Shown here piece by piece: positions 23,805-31,915 of a DNA stretch of 35,709 nucleotides. Under the pieces are notes generated by a model. The model was not told the origin of the DNA. It ran no database searches and saw only the letters and a program-made list of their open reading frames with translations. Every line of letters begins with the position of its first letter. Positions within the stretch are counted from its first letter, which is position 1. The translations under genes were made by a program, and so were the position numbers. Origin of the DNA: an uncultured Eubacteriales bacterium (GTDB lineage Bacteria; Bacillota; Clostridia; Oscillospirales; Oscillospiraceae); contig CAJLWS010000002.1 in the NCBI GenBank assembly GCA_905210385.1, forward strand, positions 1-35,709, in the 5' to 3' direction.

Positions 23805-25190
23805 TCACATACCTGGGAACGGCCTGAGAGAATTGCGGTCACTCGCCGCCAATTGGGCAATCGGTGGCTGATACATGGTGGGCGGCTCCTCTCCAAACCG
23901 CAGAAACTTGGTATCGCGGTCAGTCAGAGGTTCCCACTGCGCCAATCCCTCAGCTTTGGGCACTCCCTCCTTGATAAAACCGGCCAAGTAGTCAATCAGG
24001 TCCTCAGAAAGCCGATAGTCCTGCTCCTCAAATGGGCGCCAGTTCCGGTCCAAGGTTCCAAAGGCATACCACAGGTCACAGCCATGGTACGCCCCCTCGC
24101 CATCACCGCCGGGAAGCTCCCGGTCTAAAAAGTATCCATATACTGGCTTTCTTCCTGTCCGCGCATGGTACCCACCCCACTCCACCGCGAAACTGTACAG
24201 GTAGAAGGGCCACATATCATCACGGGACATCCCGATGATACAGGGCACATCAGCAATCTCCCCCTGCAGTGCCAGCATCGGGAACTGGCCAGGAACCCAG
24301 TCTCCGTCCACAATGGGCTTGGCACAGTTGTTGGCGAGGTTGCTCTCTGTCGCGCCAGCGGATAACCACGCTTCATAGACTTCCTTCGCCGGAAGATCCT
24401 TCAATTCGTCCAGCGACTGTACATCAAACTGGTCCATCACCATCCGCCATACCGCCTCTGATATGCCAGGGCGCGCCGGTGTCCCAAGCTGACTAAAATC
24501 ACCGCCGCCGCTCATCATTACCGCTCCCCGAAACAGTCCTTTGGCATAGGGGCAATACAGCAAAAGCTGCACAGATAAAGCTCCTGCGCTCTCCCCCATC
24601 ACGGTAACCTGTTCCGGATCTCCGCCAAATGCCGCAATGTTTTCTCTTACCCAAGTGAGCGCAGCCACCTGATCCTTAAGGGCATAGTTCCCTTTGTGCG
24701 CCACGTCATAACCAGTGGCAAAGGCGTTGAGCCGGTAATTGATATTGACTAAAACAACTCCCCTCCGGCAGTATTCTGCACCACGGAATATGTTTGGGGC
24801 GGTATTGCTGCCGCTTACGAATGAACCGCCATGAATAAAAACAGCCACTGGAAGGTGATCCCCATCCTCCGGAGTCCAGATATTCAGGTTTAGTCCATCC
24901 TGCTCACTGTACTCGTATACCTGTTTCTCCGCGTTTTCATTGTAGTAGAAGTCATTGAAGGCCGCAGGCTGCATTTCATAGAACTGAGCATGCTGACAAC
25001 ATGCAGGTCCCCGGCGTGTTGCGTCGTAAAGTCCCTCCCAACTGCGCACAATCTGCGGATCCTCCCAGCGACCTGCGTTGGCGTACTTGATTCCCTCAAA
25101 TAGCAGACACCCATCCTGCCTCAACCCTCGGATCTCTCCGCAAGGTGTCTGGCGCCGGACGTAGCTGCACGGTTTTCCTCTGTCCACCAT
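23805..25190 (-). CDS. type-B carboxylesterase (para-nitrobenzyl esterase class), paralogue 1
   Basis: A 461-residue alpha/beta hydrolase of the carboxylesterase type B family. The oxyanion loop is FIHGGSFVSGSN (118-129), the nucleophile elbow VMGESAGALS contains Ser201, and LNLNIWTPE and GGDPEQVTVMGESAG are family blocks. YHGCDLWYAFGTL near the C terminus probably holds the catalytic histidine. No signal peptide is seen, so it is likely cytoplasmic. The ATG at 25190 is chosen for its GGGAGG ribosome site; upstream in-frame codons are not needed. It shares long matches with the next gene, including WEDPQ-V--WEG-YDAT and a CCQ pair near residues 64-66. It lies 102 bases before livH. Confidence 0.92.
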   Translation of the reverse strand: MVDRGKPCSYVRRQTPCGEIRGLRQDGCLLFEGIKYANAGRWEDPQIVRSWEGLYDATRRGPACCQHAQFYEMQPAAFNDFYYNENAEKQVYEYSEQDGLNLNIWTPEDGDHLPVAVFIHGGSFVSGSNTAPNIFRGAEYCRRGVVLVNINYRLNAFATGYDVAHKGNYALKDQVAALTWVRENIAAFGGDPEQVTVMGESAGALSVQLLLYCPYAKGLFRGAVMMSGGGDFSQLGTPARPGISEAVWRMVMDQFDVQSLDELKDLPAKEVYEAWLSAGATESNLANNCAKPIVDGDWVPGQFPMLALQGEIADVPCIIGMSRDDMWPFYLYSFAVEWGGYHARTGRKPVYGYFLDRELPGGDGEGAYHGCDLWYAFGTLDRNWRPFEEQDYRLSEDLIDYLAGFIKEGVPKAEGLAQWEPLTDRDTKFLRFGEEPPTMYQPPIAQLAASDRNSLRPFPGM

Positions 25191-25254
25191 TAAAAGCTTT
25201 TCCTCCCTTGTAGGCCTGCGTCTATCCACCCTGTGTACCCTTGGCACTATGGCT

Positions 25255-26631
25255 CTACGGTGTTGATCTCACTACCGGGCAGAACATTTCCGGCGGTGCT
25301 TCACTGAAACGGAGAAAGTGGTTCCTTCCGTCCGTCATCGGGATCCACTCCGGTAATCCCGCTCCACGTGGCGCTCCATCCCTGATAAATCCAGCAAAAT
25401 AATCTAGCATCACATCGGATAGCCGCCAGTCTGCCTCTGTATACGGACGCCAACTCCGGCCCAGTGTTCCAAAGGCATACCAAAGGTCACAGCCATGGTA
25501 GGCACCCGCATCATCTCCAGGAGCCGGGCGTTCCATGTAGTAGCCATAGACCGGACTGCGTCCGTTTTCCGCGTGGTATGCTGCCCAGTCCAGAGCGGCG
25601 TTATGTAGGATCTCCGGAATCAAATCCCCGCCGGTGATCCCTATGATGCATGGCACATCGGTCACGGCTCCATCCGCGCGAAGCTTTGCAGGATGATCCG
25701 GAATCACATCCCCATCTAAAACAGGATAAGACCCATAGCTCGCCCACTCTGGACTGATCTTACAGGCATCTGTCCAGGCGTCAAAGATCTCTTTGGCTTC
25801 CAGCCTGGTCAATTCTCCAAGCTCCAGCGCTCCATAACGTCTGAGCACCGTCTTCCAAATTTCCTGGCTCCACTTGGGGTCTGCCGGAATACCCCGCCCA
25901 GTCAGGTCACCGCCGCCGCTCATCATCACCGCCCCTCGGAACAGTCCTCTGGCATAAGGCGTATACAGCAGCAGCTGCACAGACATAGCTCCAGCGCTCT
26001 CCCCCATAATCGTCACACGGTTTGGATCTCCGCCAAAAGCAGCGATATTACTTCTTACCCATGTCAGCGCCGCAATCTGATCTTTGATCGCGTAGTTCCC
26101 TCTATGGTGACACCCATCCCATGCTGTGGCAAATGCGTTCAGTCGGTAGTTGGCACTGACCAAGATCACACCCCGGCGGCAGTATCCGGCCCCTTCGTTG
26201 ATGTTGCCCGTGCTGTTTCCACCCGTTTTGAAGGATCCGCCGTGAAAAAACACTGCCACTGGAAGATCCTTTGCGCCTTCGGGGGTCCAAATATTCAGAT
26301 TCAACCCATCGCGCTCACTGTAACGGTATAGTTCCTTATCTGCATATTGCTCATTGTAAAAAGCATTGAGCGGGTCCTCGTAGTGGGAATAGAACTGCAG
26401 GTATTGGCAGCAATGCGCCCCAGGCCCCGTGGCATCATAGACCCCTTCCCAGTGTTCTACCACTTGAGGGTCTTCCCATCTGTCGGCATAGGCAAACGGG
26501 ACGCCCTTAAATTCAAAGTGGTCTTGCTTCCTGAGCCCACGGAGCCTTCCACAGGGTGTATCAAGGTAGTGAAAGCTGTTCGGCTTATGTTTGCACCCTA
26601 CCGTAGGCCAGTTTTTTCTCCTACCGCTCAC
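25255..26631 (-). CDS. type-B carboxylesterase, paralogue 2
   Basis: A 458-residue protein with the same architecture: FFHGGSFKTGGN (128-139), IMGESAGAMS with Ser212, and YHGCDLWYAFGTLGRSWRP near the C terminus. Several blocks are identical to paralogue 1, so the two arose by tandem duplication and have since diverged along their length. The GTG start at 26631 is supported by GGAGG six bases upstream and by alignment with its partner. No signal peptide is seen. It lies 30 bases after the repeat protein gene and 64 before paralogue 1. The duplicated pair may cleave two related esters; substrates are unknown. Confidence 0.92.
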   Translation of the reverse strand: MSGRRKNWPTVGCKHKPNSFHYLDTPCGRLRGLRKQDHFEFKGVPFAYADRWEDPQVVEHWEGVYDATGPGAHCCQYLQFYSHYEDPLNAFYNEQYADKELYRYSERDGLNLNIWTPEGAKDLPVAVFFHGGSFKTGGNSTGNINEGAGYCRRGVILVSANYRLNAFATAWDGCHHRGNYAIKDQIAALTWVRSNIAAFGGDPNRVTIMGESAGAMSVQLLLYTPYARGLFRGAVMMSGGGDLTGRGIPADPKWSQEIWKTVLRRYGALELGELTRLEAKEIFDAWTDACKISPEWASYGSYPVLDGDVIPDHPAKLRADGAVTDVPCIIGITGGDLIPEILHNAALDWAAYHAENGRSPVYGYYMERPAPGDDAGAYHGCDLWYAFGTLGRSWRPYTEADWRLSDVMLDYFAGFIRDGAPRGAGLPEWIPMTDGRNHFLRFSEAPPEMFCPVVRSTP

Positions 26632-26661
26632 AGTCGGCCTCCATTCGATCTCGCAGACCGA

Positions 26662-28503
26662 TTACCCATTGAATCGGCGGCAGTAGTAGTACACGCCCAC
26701 CAGCGGGTCCTCCATCGTCAGAACCCCATCCTTCCAGTAGATGCTCCAATCCACGTAGAGCTCCGGATTGTTCACGTCCACCAGGTGCAGGGTGTACTCA
26801 TCGCTGAGCGTGTAGCTGTTGTGGGTCGTCACCGCGCCCTCTACGATGTAGTCCATCACGTCCTCGGTGAACACGAACTGCTGGTTTGCCACCTCGGTGT
26901 ACGATCCGCCCGTGAGCAGCTCCCACGCGTACAGCTCCCAGCTGCCCACCAGCTCTTCCGGCTTCACCGCCACCTTCTCAGGTTCCGGTTCCTCCGCCTT
27001 CCGGCAGTAGTAGTACACGCCCACCAGCGGGTCCTCCATCGTCAGAACCCCATCCTTCCAGTAGATGCTCCAATCCACGTAGAGCTCCGGATTGTTCACG
27101 TCCACCAGGTGCAGGGTGTACTCATCGCTGAGCGTGTAGCTGTTGTGGGTCGTCACCGCGCCCTCTACGATGTAGTCCATCACGTCCTCGGTGAACACGA
27201 ACTGCTGGTTTGCCACCTCGGTGTACGATCCGCCCGTGAGCAGCTCCCACGCGTACAGCTCCCAGCTGCCCACCAGCTCTTCCGGCTTTACCGCCACTTT
27301 CTCAGGCTCCGGCTCCTCGCTGGGCTCATCCGGCTCCGCAGCTCTTCTACAGTAATAGTACACACCCGTAAGCGGATCCTCAAAGGTAAGCACACCATTT
27401 TCCATATAGACCTTCCAATCCGTAAAGGCGCTCGGATTGTTCAGATCCACCAGCCGTATGGTGTATTCGTCCGTGAAGGAATAACCATTATGAGTGATGA
27501 CCGCTCCGCTAATCACATAGTCAATTACATCTCCTGTAAAGACAAATTGCTGGCTGGCCACCTCAGTATAAGACCCACCTGTGAGCAATTCCCACGCGTA
27601 TAGCTCCCAAGCGCCAGCCAGTTGTGCGGAACTTACCGGTGTCTTCCCTGTCGCATCAAACTGGTTGGCATTCGCCGATCCTTCTCGACAGTAATAGTAC
27701 ACACCCGTCAGGGGATCCTCAAAAGTCAGTATCCCGTCCTTGATATAGACCTTCCAGTCTGTAAAGACACTTGGATTGTTCAGGTCCACCAGCCGTATGG
27801 TGTATTCGTCAATAAAGGAATAGCCATTATGGGTGATGACCGCGCCACCAACGATATAGTCAATGACATCCCCTGTAAAAACAAATTGCTGGCTGGCCAC
27901 CTCAGTATAGGACCCCCCCGTGAGCAGTTCCCAGGCATAAAGATCCCAGGTCCCAATCAGATCCGCCGAAGTGACTGGTGTTTTCCCCGCCGTGTCAAAC
28001 TGGCTGACATCCTCCGCTTTCCGGCAGTAGTAATACACGCCAGTAAGGGGATCTTCAAAGGTTAGCACTTCGTCCTCCCAATAGATTCCCCAGTCCACAA
28101 ATACTTCCGGGTTGTTTACATCTGTCAGGTGCAGCGTATATTCATCGGTGAAGGTATAGTTGTTATGGGTAGCCACAGTCCCTTCAACCATGTAGTCCAT
28201 TACATTCTCTGTAAAGACAAACTGCTGATTTACCACCTCGGTGTACGATCCACCCGTGAGCAATTCCCAGGCATACAAATCCCATGCCCCGATTAGCTCC
28301 TCAGGATCCACCGGCGTCCGCTCGGATTCCGGTTCCGCGCTGGGTTGTACAGACTCGGTGGGCCCTACTGAGGAAGTGGGTTGTGCCGAGGGATTCTCTG
28401 AAGCATCCTCTCCCCTGCGAGTGGCAAAAACAATGATTAGCAGCACGATTAAAACAACTGCAACCGCTGCCGCAATTCCCCATTGCAGCTTTTTTGTCTT
28501 CAT
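26662..28503 (-). CDS. membrane-anchored protein with five tandem ~100-residue repeats, function unknown
   Basis: A 613-residue protein. A signal-anchor helix (about 8-28) is followed by RR, then a Ser/Pro/Glu-rich linker (about 31-66), then five repeats with acidic Pro/Glu spacers. Each repeat runs from G-W-LYAWELLTGGSYTEV through QQFVFT-DV-DY, THN-Y, DEYT, NNP, DW--Y, LT-EDPL-GVYYYCR. The pattern looks like a small beta-rich, perhaps lipocalin-like, domain. There is one cysteine per repeat, always near its end. Repeats 4 and 5 are identical in protein from PEPEKVAVKPEELVGSW to VGVYYYCR, and their DNA contains an exact 287-bp duplication. GAGGAGA precedes the ATG. It may be the first gene of the esterase array. 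I do not recognise the family. Confidence 0.85.
   Translation of the reverse strand: MKTKKLQWGIAAAVAVVLIVLLIIVFATRRGEDASENPSAQPTSSVGPTESVQPSAEPESERTPVDPEELIGAWDLYAWELLTGGSYTEVVNQQFVFTENVMDYMVEGTVATHNNYTFTDEYTLHLTDVNNPEVFVDWGIYWEDEVLTFEDPLTGVYYYCRKAEDVSQFDTAGKTPVTSADLIGTWDLYAWELLTGGSYTEVASQQFVFTGDVIDYIVGGAVITHNGYSFIDEYTIRLVDLNNPSVFTDWKVYIKDGILTFEDPLTGVYYYCREGSANANQFDATGKTPVSSAQLAGAWELYAWELLTGGSYTEVASQQFVFTGDVIDYVISGAVITHNGYSFTDEYTIRLVDLNNPSAFTDWKVYMENGVLTFEDPLTGVYYYCRRAAEPDEPSEEPEPEKVAVKPEELVGSWELYAWELLTGGSYTEVANQQFVFTEDVMDYIVEGAVTTHNSYTLSDEYTLHLVDVNNPELYVDWSIYWKDGVLTMEDPLVGVYYYCRKAEEPEPEKVAVKPEELVGSWELYAWELLTGGSYTEVANQQFVFTEDVMDYIVEGAVTTHNSYTLSDEYTLHLVDVNNPELYVDWSIYWKDGVLTMEDPLVGVYYYCRRFNG
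26678..26964 (-). repeat. exact 287-bp direct repeat, copy A (repeat domain 5)
   Basis: Bases 26678-26964 are identical to 27002-27288 by direct reading. The offset is 324 bases, or 108 codons, keeping the frame. The flanks diverge at once on either side. Confidence 0.9.
27002..27288 (-). repeat. exact 287-bp direct repeat, copy B (repeat domain 4)
   Basis: Identical to 26678-26964. The lack of any silent difference over 287 bases points to recent duplication or gene conversion. The older repeats 1-3 differ at many positions. Confidence 0.9.
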
Positions 28504-28580
28504 TCTCCTCAGTCTCCTCTCAGCATAAGTTTCGATCTTTTTCGTTCCCCTGCGCCATAATTTCTGCTTGTTCTACCCCA

Positions 28581-28610
28581 AATTTAGCATGGATATTTTC
28601 TTTCTGTCAA
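28581..28610 (-). promoter_or_regulatory. promoter for the repeat protein and possibly the downstream array
   Basis: On the minus strand a perfect TTGACA (28605-28610), 18 bases, then TAAATT (28581-28586). It lies about 78 bases before the ATG and downstream of the LysR terminator. Confidence 0.5.
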
Positions 28611-28668
28611 TACAGATCGTTTGCATCACCCCATGCTCTCATTCTGTATTTTTTGTTCGATATATACA

Positions 28669-28715
28669 AAAACTTACTGCCGCTTTCCGGTATTCCGAAA
28701 GCGGCAGTAAGTTTT
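28669..28715 (-). terminator. strong bidirectional terminator after the LysR gene
   Basis: A perfect 19-bp stem (28669-28687 with 28697-28715) with a 9-base loop. The outer pairs are AAAA/TTTT, giving T runs on both strands. It follows the LysR stop by about 64 bases and separates that gene from the repeat protein promoter. Confidence 0.9.
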
Positions 28716-28778
28716 TCTCTTTATTTGGTTATATTATTCCATAACTATTTTGCATGTCTCGGGCCGTTGGATTTTTAA

Positions 28779-29717
28779 TTAGGTGCAGTATTCCTTCAAC
28801 ATTCTTACGAATTCATTCGCCAATGGGGACCGCACCGTATTTTCCCGTTGCAGCCAGCCCATCTCAAATCGGATGTTCTCGCCGGGCACAGGAATGAGAC
28901 GAATATCTTCAAAGAAGCCATACTGGCGGTAAATTCCCGGGTTTAACACCACCAATGAGAATCCATCTACTTTGCTCAGGACTTCCCTCATCGTACCCGT
29001 GCTGGAGGTTCGGATTTCCCGGTTCGATTTCCCCATGCGGTTCTCTCGAAACACCTGACGCATATAGTCCCACCCTGTAATCCGGGCAGGTGAGCCAGGC
29101 GACAAGCTTACCAGTGGCATCTGTTCCAGTCGGTTCAAATCTACACCTTCCACACTCTCGGGATATGCCTTGCTATGCCTACTGACAGCAATGTAGGCTT
29201 TCATGTCTCCCACCCGATGGTATTCAATATTGCTTGCCAGCGCCCGGCGTACCCCTTGCTTTAAGGCCTCATGCCAGAAAGATACGACGCCGATCTCTAC
29301 CTCTCCCTTCTTCAATTTATCCAGTTGCTCGTCAAACCCGCATTCTAAGTAGTTGATTACTATAGAATTCCGGCTATATTTGTTATACACCTCCGAGATC
29401 ATCTGCTGCATGAAGTGGTAAGAGATAGACGCCAGATTTAGCTCCAGAGATATCAAGCTGCCTTTCTTCTCAAAAATGCGGTCCAGTTGTTCGGCCTGCT
29501 CCACCAGATCCTCAGCTCGCTCCACGAATTTCCTGCCAATGGGAGTCAGCCGCACGCCGGTGCTCACTCTCTCAAAAATCTGCGCGCCGACCTCCTCTTC
29601 AAAACGCTGCAGCGCTTTGGAAACACTGGGCTGGGAGACAAATAGATTTTGTGCTGCTTGGGAAATTGATCCAGCCTTTGCAATTTCCACAATGATTTCC
29701 ACTTGCGATAGATTCAT
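28779..29717 (-). CDS. LysR-type transcriptional regulator
   Basis: A 312-residue regulator with an N-terminal winged helix-turn-helix (about 1-60): VEIAKAGSISQAAQNLFVSQPSVSKALQRFEEEVGAQIFERVSTGVRLTPIG, the standard LysR block. A linker helix and a two-lobed effector-binding domain (about 90-295) follow. LysR proteins usually activate adjacent genes with a small-molecule co-inducer. GAGGGGGAATGAAAC precedes the ATG. It lies upstream of the esterase/Liv array on the same strand, rather than in the classical divergent layout, so control of that array is plausible but unproven. Its other neighbour is the divergent ABC exporter pair. Confidence 0.94.
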   Translation of the reverse strand: MNLSQVEIIVEIAKAGSISQAAQNLFVSQPSVSKALQRFEEEVGAQIFERVSTGVRLTPIGRKFVERAEDLVEQAEQLDRIFEKKGSLISLELNLASISYHFMQQMISEVYNKYSRNSIVINYLECGFDEQLDKLKKGEVEIGVVSFWHEALKQGVRRALASNIEYHRVGDMKAYIAVSRHSKAYPESVEGVDLNRLEQMPLVSLSPGSPARITGWDYMRQVFRENRMGKSNREIRTSSTGTMREVLSKVDGFSLVVLNPGIYRQYGFFEDIRLIPVPGENIRFEMGWLQRENTVRSPLANEFVRMLKEYCT

Positions 29718-30146
29718 GTTTCATTCCCCCTCTTGCCTTTACATCCTGGCAGTTGCTTCCGCCTCCAGTTTATCTCCTCACACACCTAGTTTCTGGTCCA
29801 AAGCCCAGCTCTTCGGTCCCTCCCGTTCCCACATTCAGACCGTTATCGTTAGACCAAACCGTCTCCGGTCCATCCGGCACCAAAAGCACCGTTTTCCCGT
29901 CTCCCATGCCCGGTCTTCGTGCTAACCTCCCCCGCCATTATTGATATCTTATATGACCAAGCTGCTTTTTTCAATATGCAGGCGGGCATCTCCTTGTTCA
30001 GCGGCATGGAACGATAGCAACTCTAACACCGGCCTGCGGCCCCTCTCATCTTGACAAGCAAATTGCTCCGTGGTACCCTCAATTCATTAAAGCGTTAAAG
30101 GGCCTTGCCCGCCCCAGCAGGGCACGGTCCAAGGAGGGAGGAAGCC
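29718..30146. other. divergent intergenic region between lysR and the ABC exporter
   Basis: It contains the exporter promoter at 30051-30079. Open frames inside it are short and lack motifs. No clear LysR T-N11-A palindrome stood out by eye. Confidence 0.5.
30051..30079 (+). promoter_or_regulatory. promoter for the ABC exporter operon
   Basis: A perfect TTGACA (30051-30056), 17 bases, then a weak TACCCT (30074-30079). It lies about 68 bases before the GTG start. Confidence 0.5.
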
Positions 30147-31901
30147 GTGGGGTTAATTTTCCGGGCCATGAGCCGCTATCCCAGAGCGGTGGCCATGAGT
30201 ATTTTTATTAAGCTGCTGGCCACCATCAGCGAGCTGATGCTGCCCTACATTCTGGAGCACATCATCGACGACGTGGCACCCCTGGGAAATTTACAGGCGG
30301 CGGTTTTATGGGGCCTTTTGATGTTCGGGGCCGCGCTGCTGTGCCGGCAGCTGAACGTGAGCGCCAACCGGCGAGCCATTTTCAACGCCCACCGGGTGAG
30401 CTACGACCTGCGCCAGGAGCTGTTCCGCAAGACCGTGAACCTATCCGGAAGCCAGTTTGACTCCTTCGGCCTGCCCTCCCTCATCAGCCGAATGACCAGC
30501 GACAGCTACAACGTCCAGACCTCTGTTCAGCAGTTTCAGACGCTCTGTGTCCGCGCCCCCATGCTGCTCATCGGCGGCGTTGGCGTCACCCTGGTAATGG
30601 ACGCCTCCCTGGCCGTTATCCTGTTGGCAATTCTACCGGTGCTCATTCTGGTTGTGTTTGCGGTAACCTCCAAAGGGCTTCCCATGTACAACCGGGTGCA
30701 GCAGCGGCTGGATGTGGTAGTGCGGGTCATGCGGGAGAACATCACCGGTATCCGGGTGGTCAAGGCTTTATCTAAAACAGAATACGAAAAGCGCCGCTTT
30801 GCCAAGGCCAACCAGGCCATGACCGACCAGGACATCGCCGCCAGCACCGTGATGGCTATCCCCTCTCCCCTGATGCAGCTGTGCATCAACGGCAGCCTCT
30901 CCCTGGTGGTTCTGTTTGGGGCCAGCCGGGTGAATGAGGGCCTGATGGAACCAGGCGTTATTCTGGCTTTTCTCACCTATTTCAATATGATCACCATGGG
31001 TGTTATGGGACTGTCCCGCATCTTCATGACCCTGAGCAAGGCCGCGGCCAGCGCAAACCGGATGGATGAGGTACTGCAGGCTGAGACCGACCAGCAGATT
31101 CTGCCGGGATCAGAGGCCCACACCCCGTCGAGGGACGGGTTCATCCGCTTCGAGCACGTCAACTTCAGCTACGGAGAGGATGCTCCAGACAGCACAGGCT
31201 TTGTGGGTGAGAAGCGGGAAAAGGCCCTCACCGACATCAGCTTCACCCTGAAGCGAGGGGAGAGCCTGGGCATCATCGGCCCCACTGGGTGCGGGAAGAG
31301 CACCATCATCTCCCTGCTCATGCGGTTCTACGACGTCACCGACGGCGGCGTATTCCTGGACGGGAAAGACGTGCGCACCTACGATAAGGACACCCTCCGT
31401 TCCCGCTTCGGCGTCTGCTTCCAGAACGACATGGTCTTCCAGGACACCCTGCGCTCCAACGTCCTGTTTGGCCGGGAGCTGAGCGAGCAGGATTTCCGCG
31501 CCGCCATTGAGAGCGCCATGGCGGCGGAGTACATCAACGCGCTGGAGGACGGGGCAGAGCACCAGGCGGCCATCAAGGGTGCCAATCTGTCCGGCGGGCA
31601 GAAGCAGCGGCTGCTGGTGGCCAGGGCCCTGGCCGCCCGGCCGGAGATCCTGGTGCTGGACGACAGTTCCTCCGCTCTGGATTACCGCACCGACGCCGCC
31701 ATGCGCCGGGCCATCCAGGACAATTACGGGGACGCCACCTTGATCCTCATCGCCCAACGAGTGAGCTCCATTATGGGCATGGACCACATCCTGGTGATGG
31801 ACAACGGAGCCTGCGTCGGCTACGGCACCCATGAGGAACTTTTGAAGAATTGCCCTGCCTATCGGGAAACCTACCAGGTCCAGATGGGTGAGATGGCGTA
31901 G
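30147..31901 (+). CDS. heterodimeric ABC exporter, subunit 1 (degenerate Walker B)
   Basis: A 584-residue half-transporter of the multidrug/lipid exporter class: about six membrane helices (1-310), then an ATPase domain. Walker A is IIGPTGCGKST (about 377-386), the signature LSGGQKQRLLVARA (about 481) is canonical, but Walker B reads LVLDDSSSALD. Asp therefore replaces the catalytic Glu, as in the degenerate partner of TM287/288-type heterodimers. The GTG at 30147 follows AAGGAGGGAGGAAGCC and is preferred over an in-frame TTG at 30105. It is followed after 14 bases by its partner gene. Codon use is strongly G/C-ending compared with the regions to the left. The substrate cannot be predicted. 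Confidence 0.92.
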   Translation: MGLIFRAMSRYPRAVAMSIFIKLLATISELMLPYILEHIIDDVAPLGNLQAAVLWGLLMFGAALLCRQLNVSANRRAIFNAHRVSYDLRQELFRKTVNLSGSQFDSFGLPSLISRMTSDSYNVQTSVQQFQTLCVRAPMLLIGGVGVTLVMDASLAVILLAILPVLILVVFAVTSKGLPMYNRVQQRLDVVVRVMRENITGIRVVKALSKTEYEKRRFAKANQAMTDQDIAASTVMAIPSPLMQLCINGSLSLVVLFGASRVNEGLMEPGVILAFLTYFNMITMGVMGLSRIFMTLSKAAASANRMDEVLQAETDQQILPGSEAHTPSRDGFIRFEHVNFSYGEDAPDSTGFVGEKREKALTDISFTLKRGESLGIIGPTGCGKSTIISLLMRFYDVTDGGVFLDGKDVRTYDKDTLRSRFGVCFQNDMVFQDTLRSNVLFGRELSEQDFRAAIESAMAAEYINALEDGAEHQAAIKGANLSGGQKQRLLVARALAARPEILVLDDSSSALDYRTDAAMRRAIQDNYGDATLILIAQRVSSIMGMDHILVMDNGACVGYGTHEELLKNCPAYRETYQVQMGEMA

Positions 31902-31915
31902 AGGAGGGAACACAG

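Noticed and set aside
26347..27603. 418-residue plus-strand open frame with internal repeats
   Set aside because: The repeats are the mirror of the tandem repeats in the minus-strand protein. It also crosses into the carboxylesterase gene, so it is a shadow frame.
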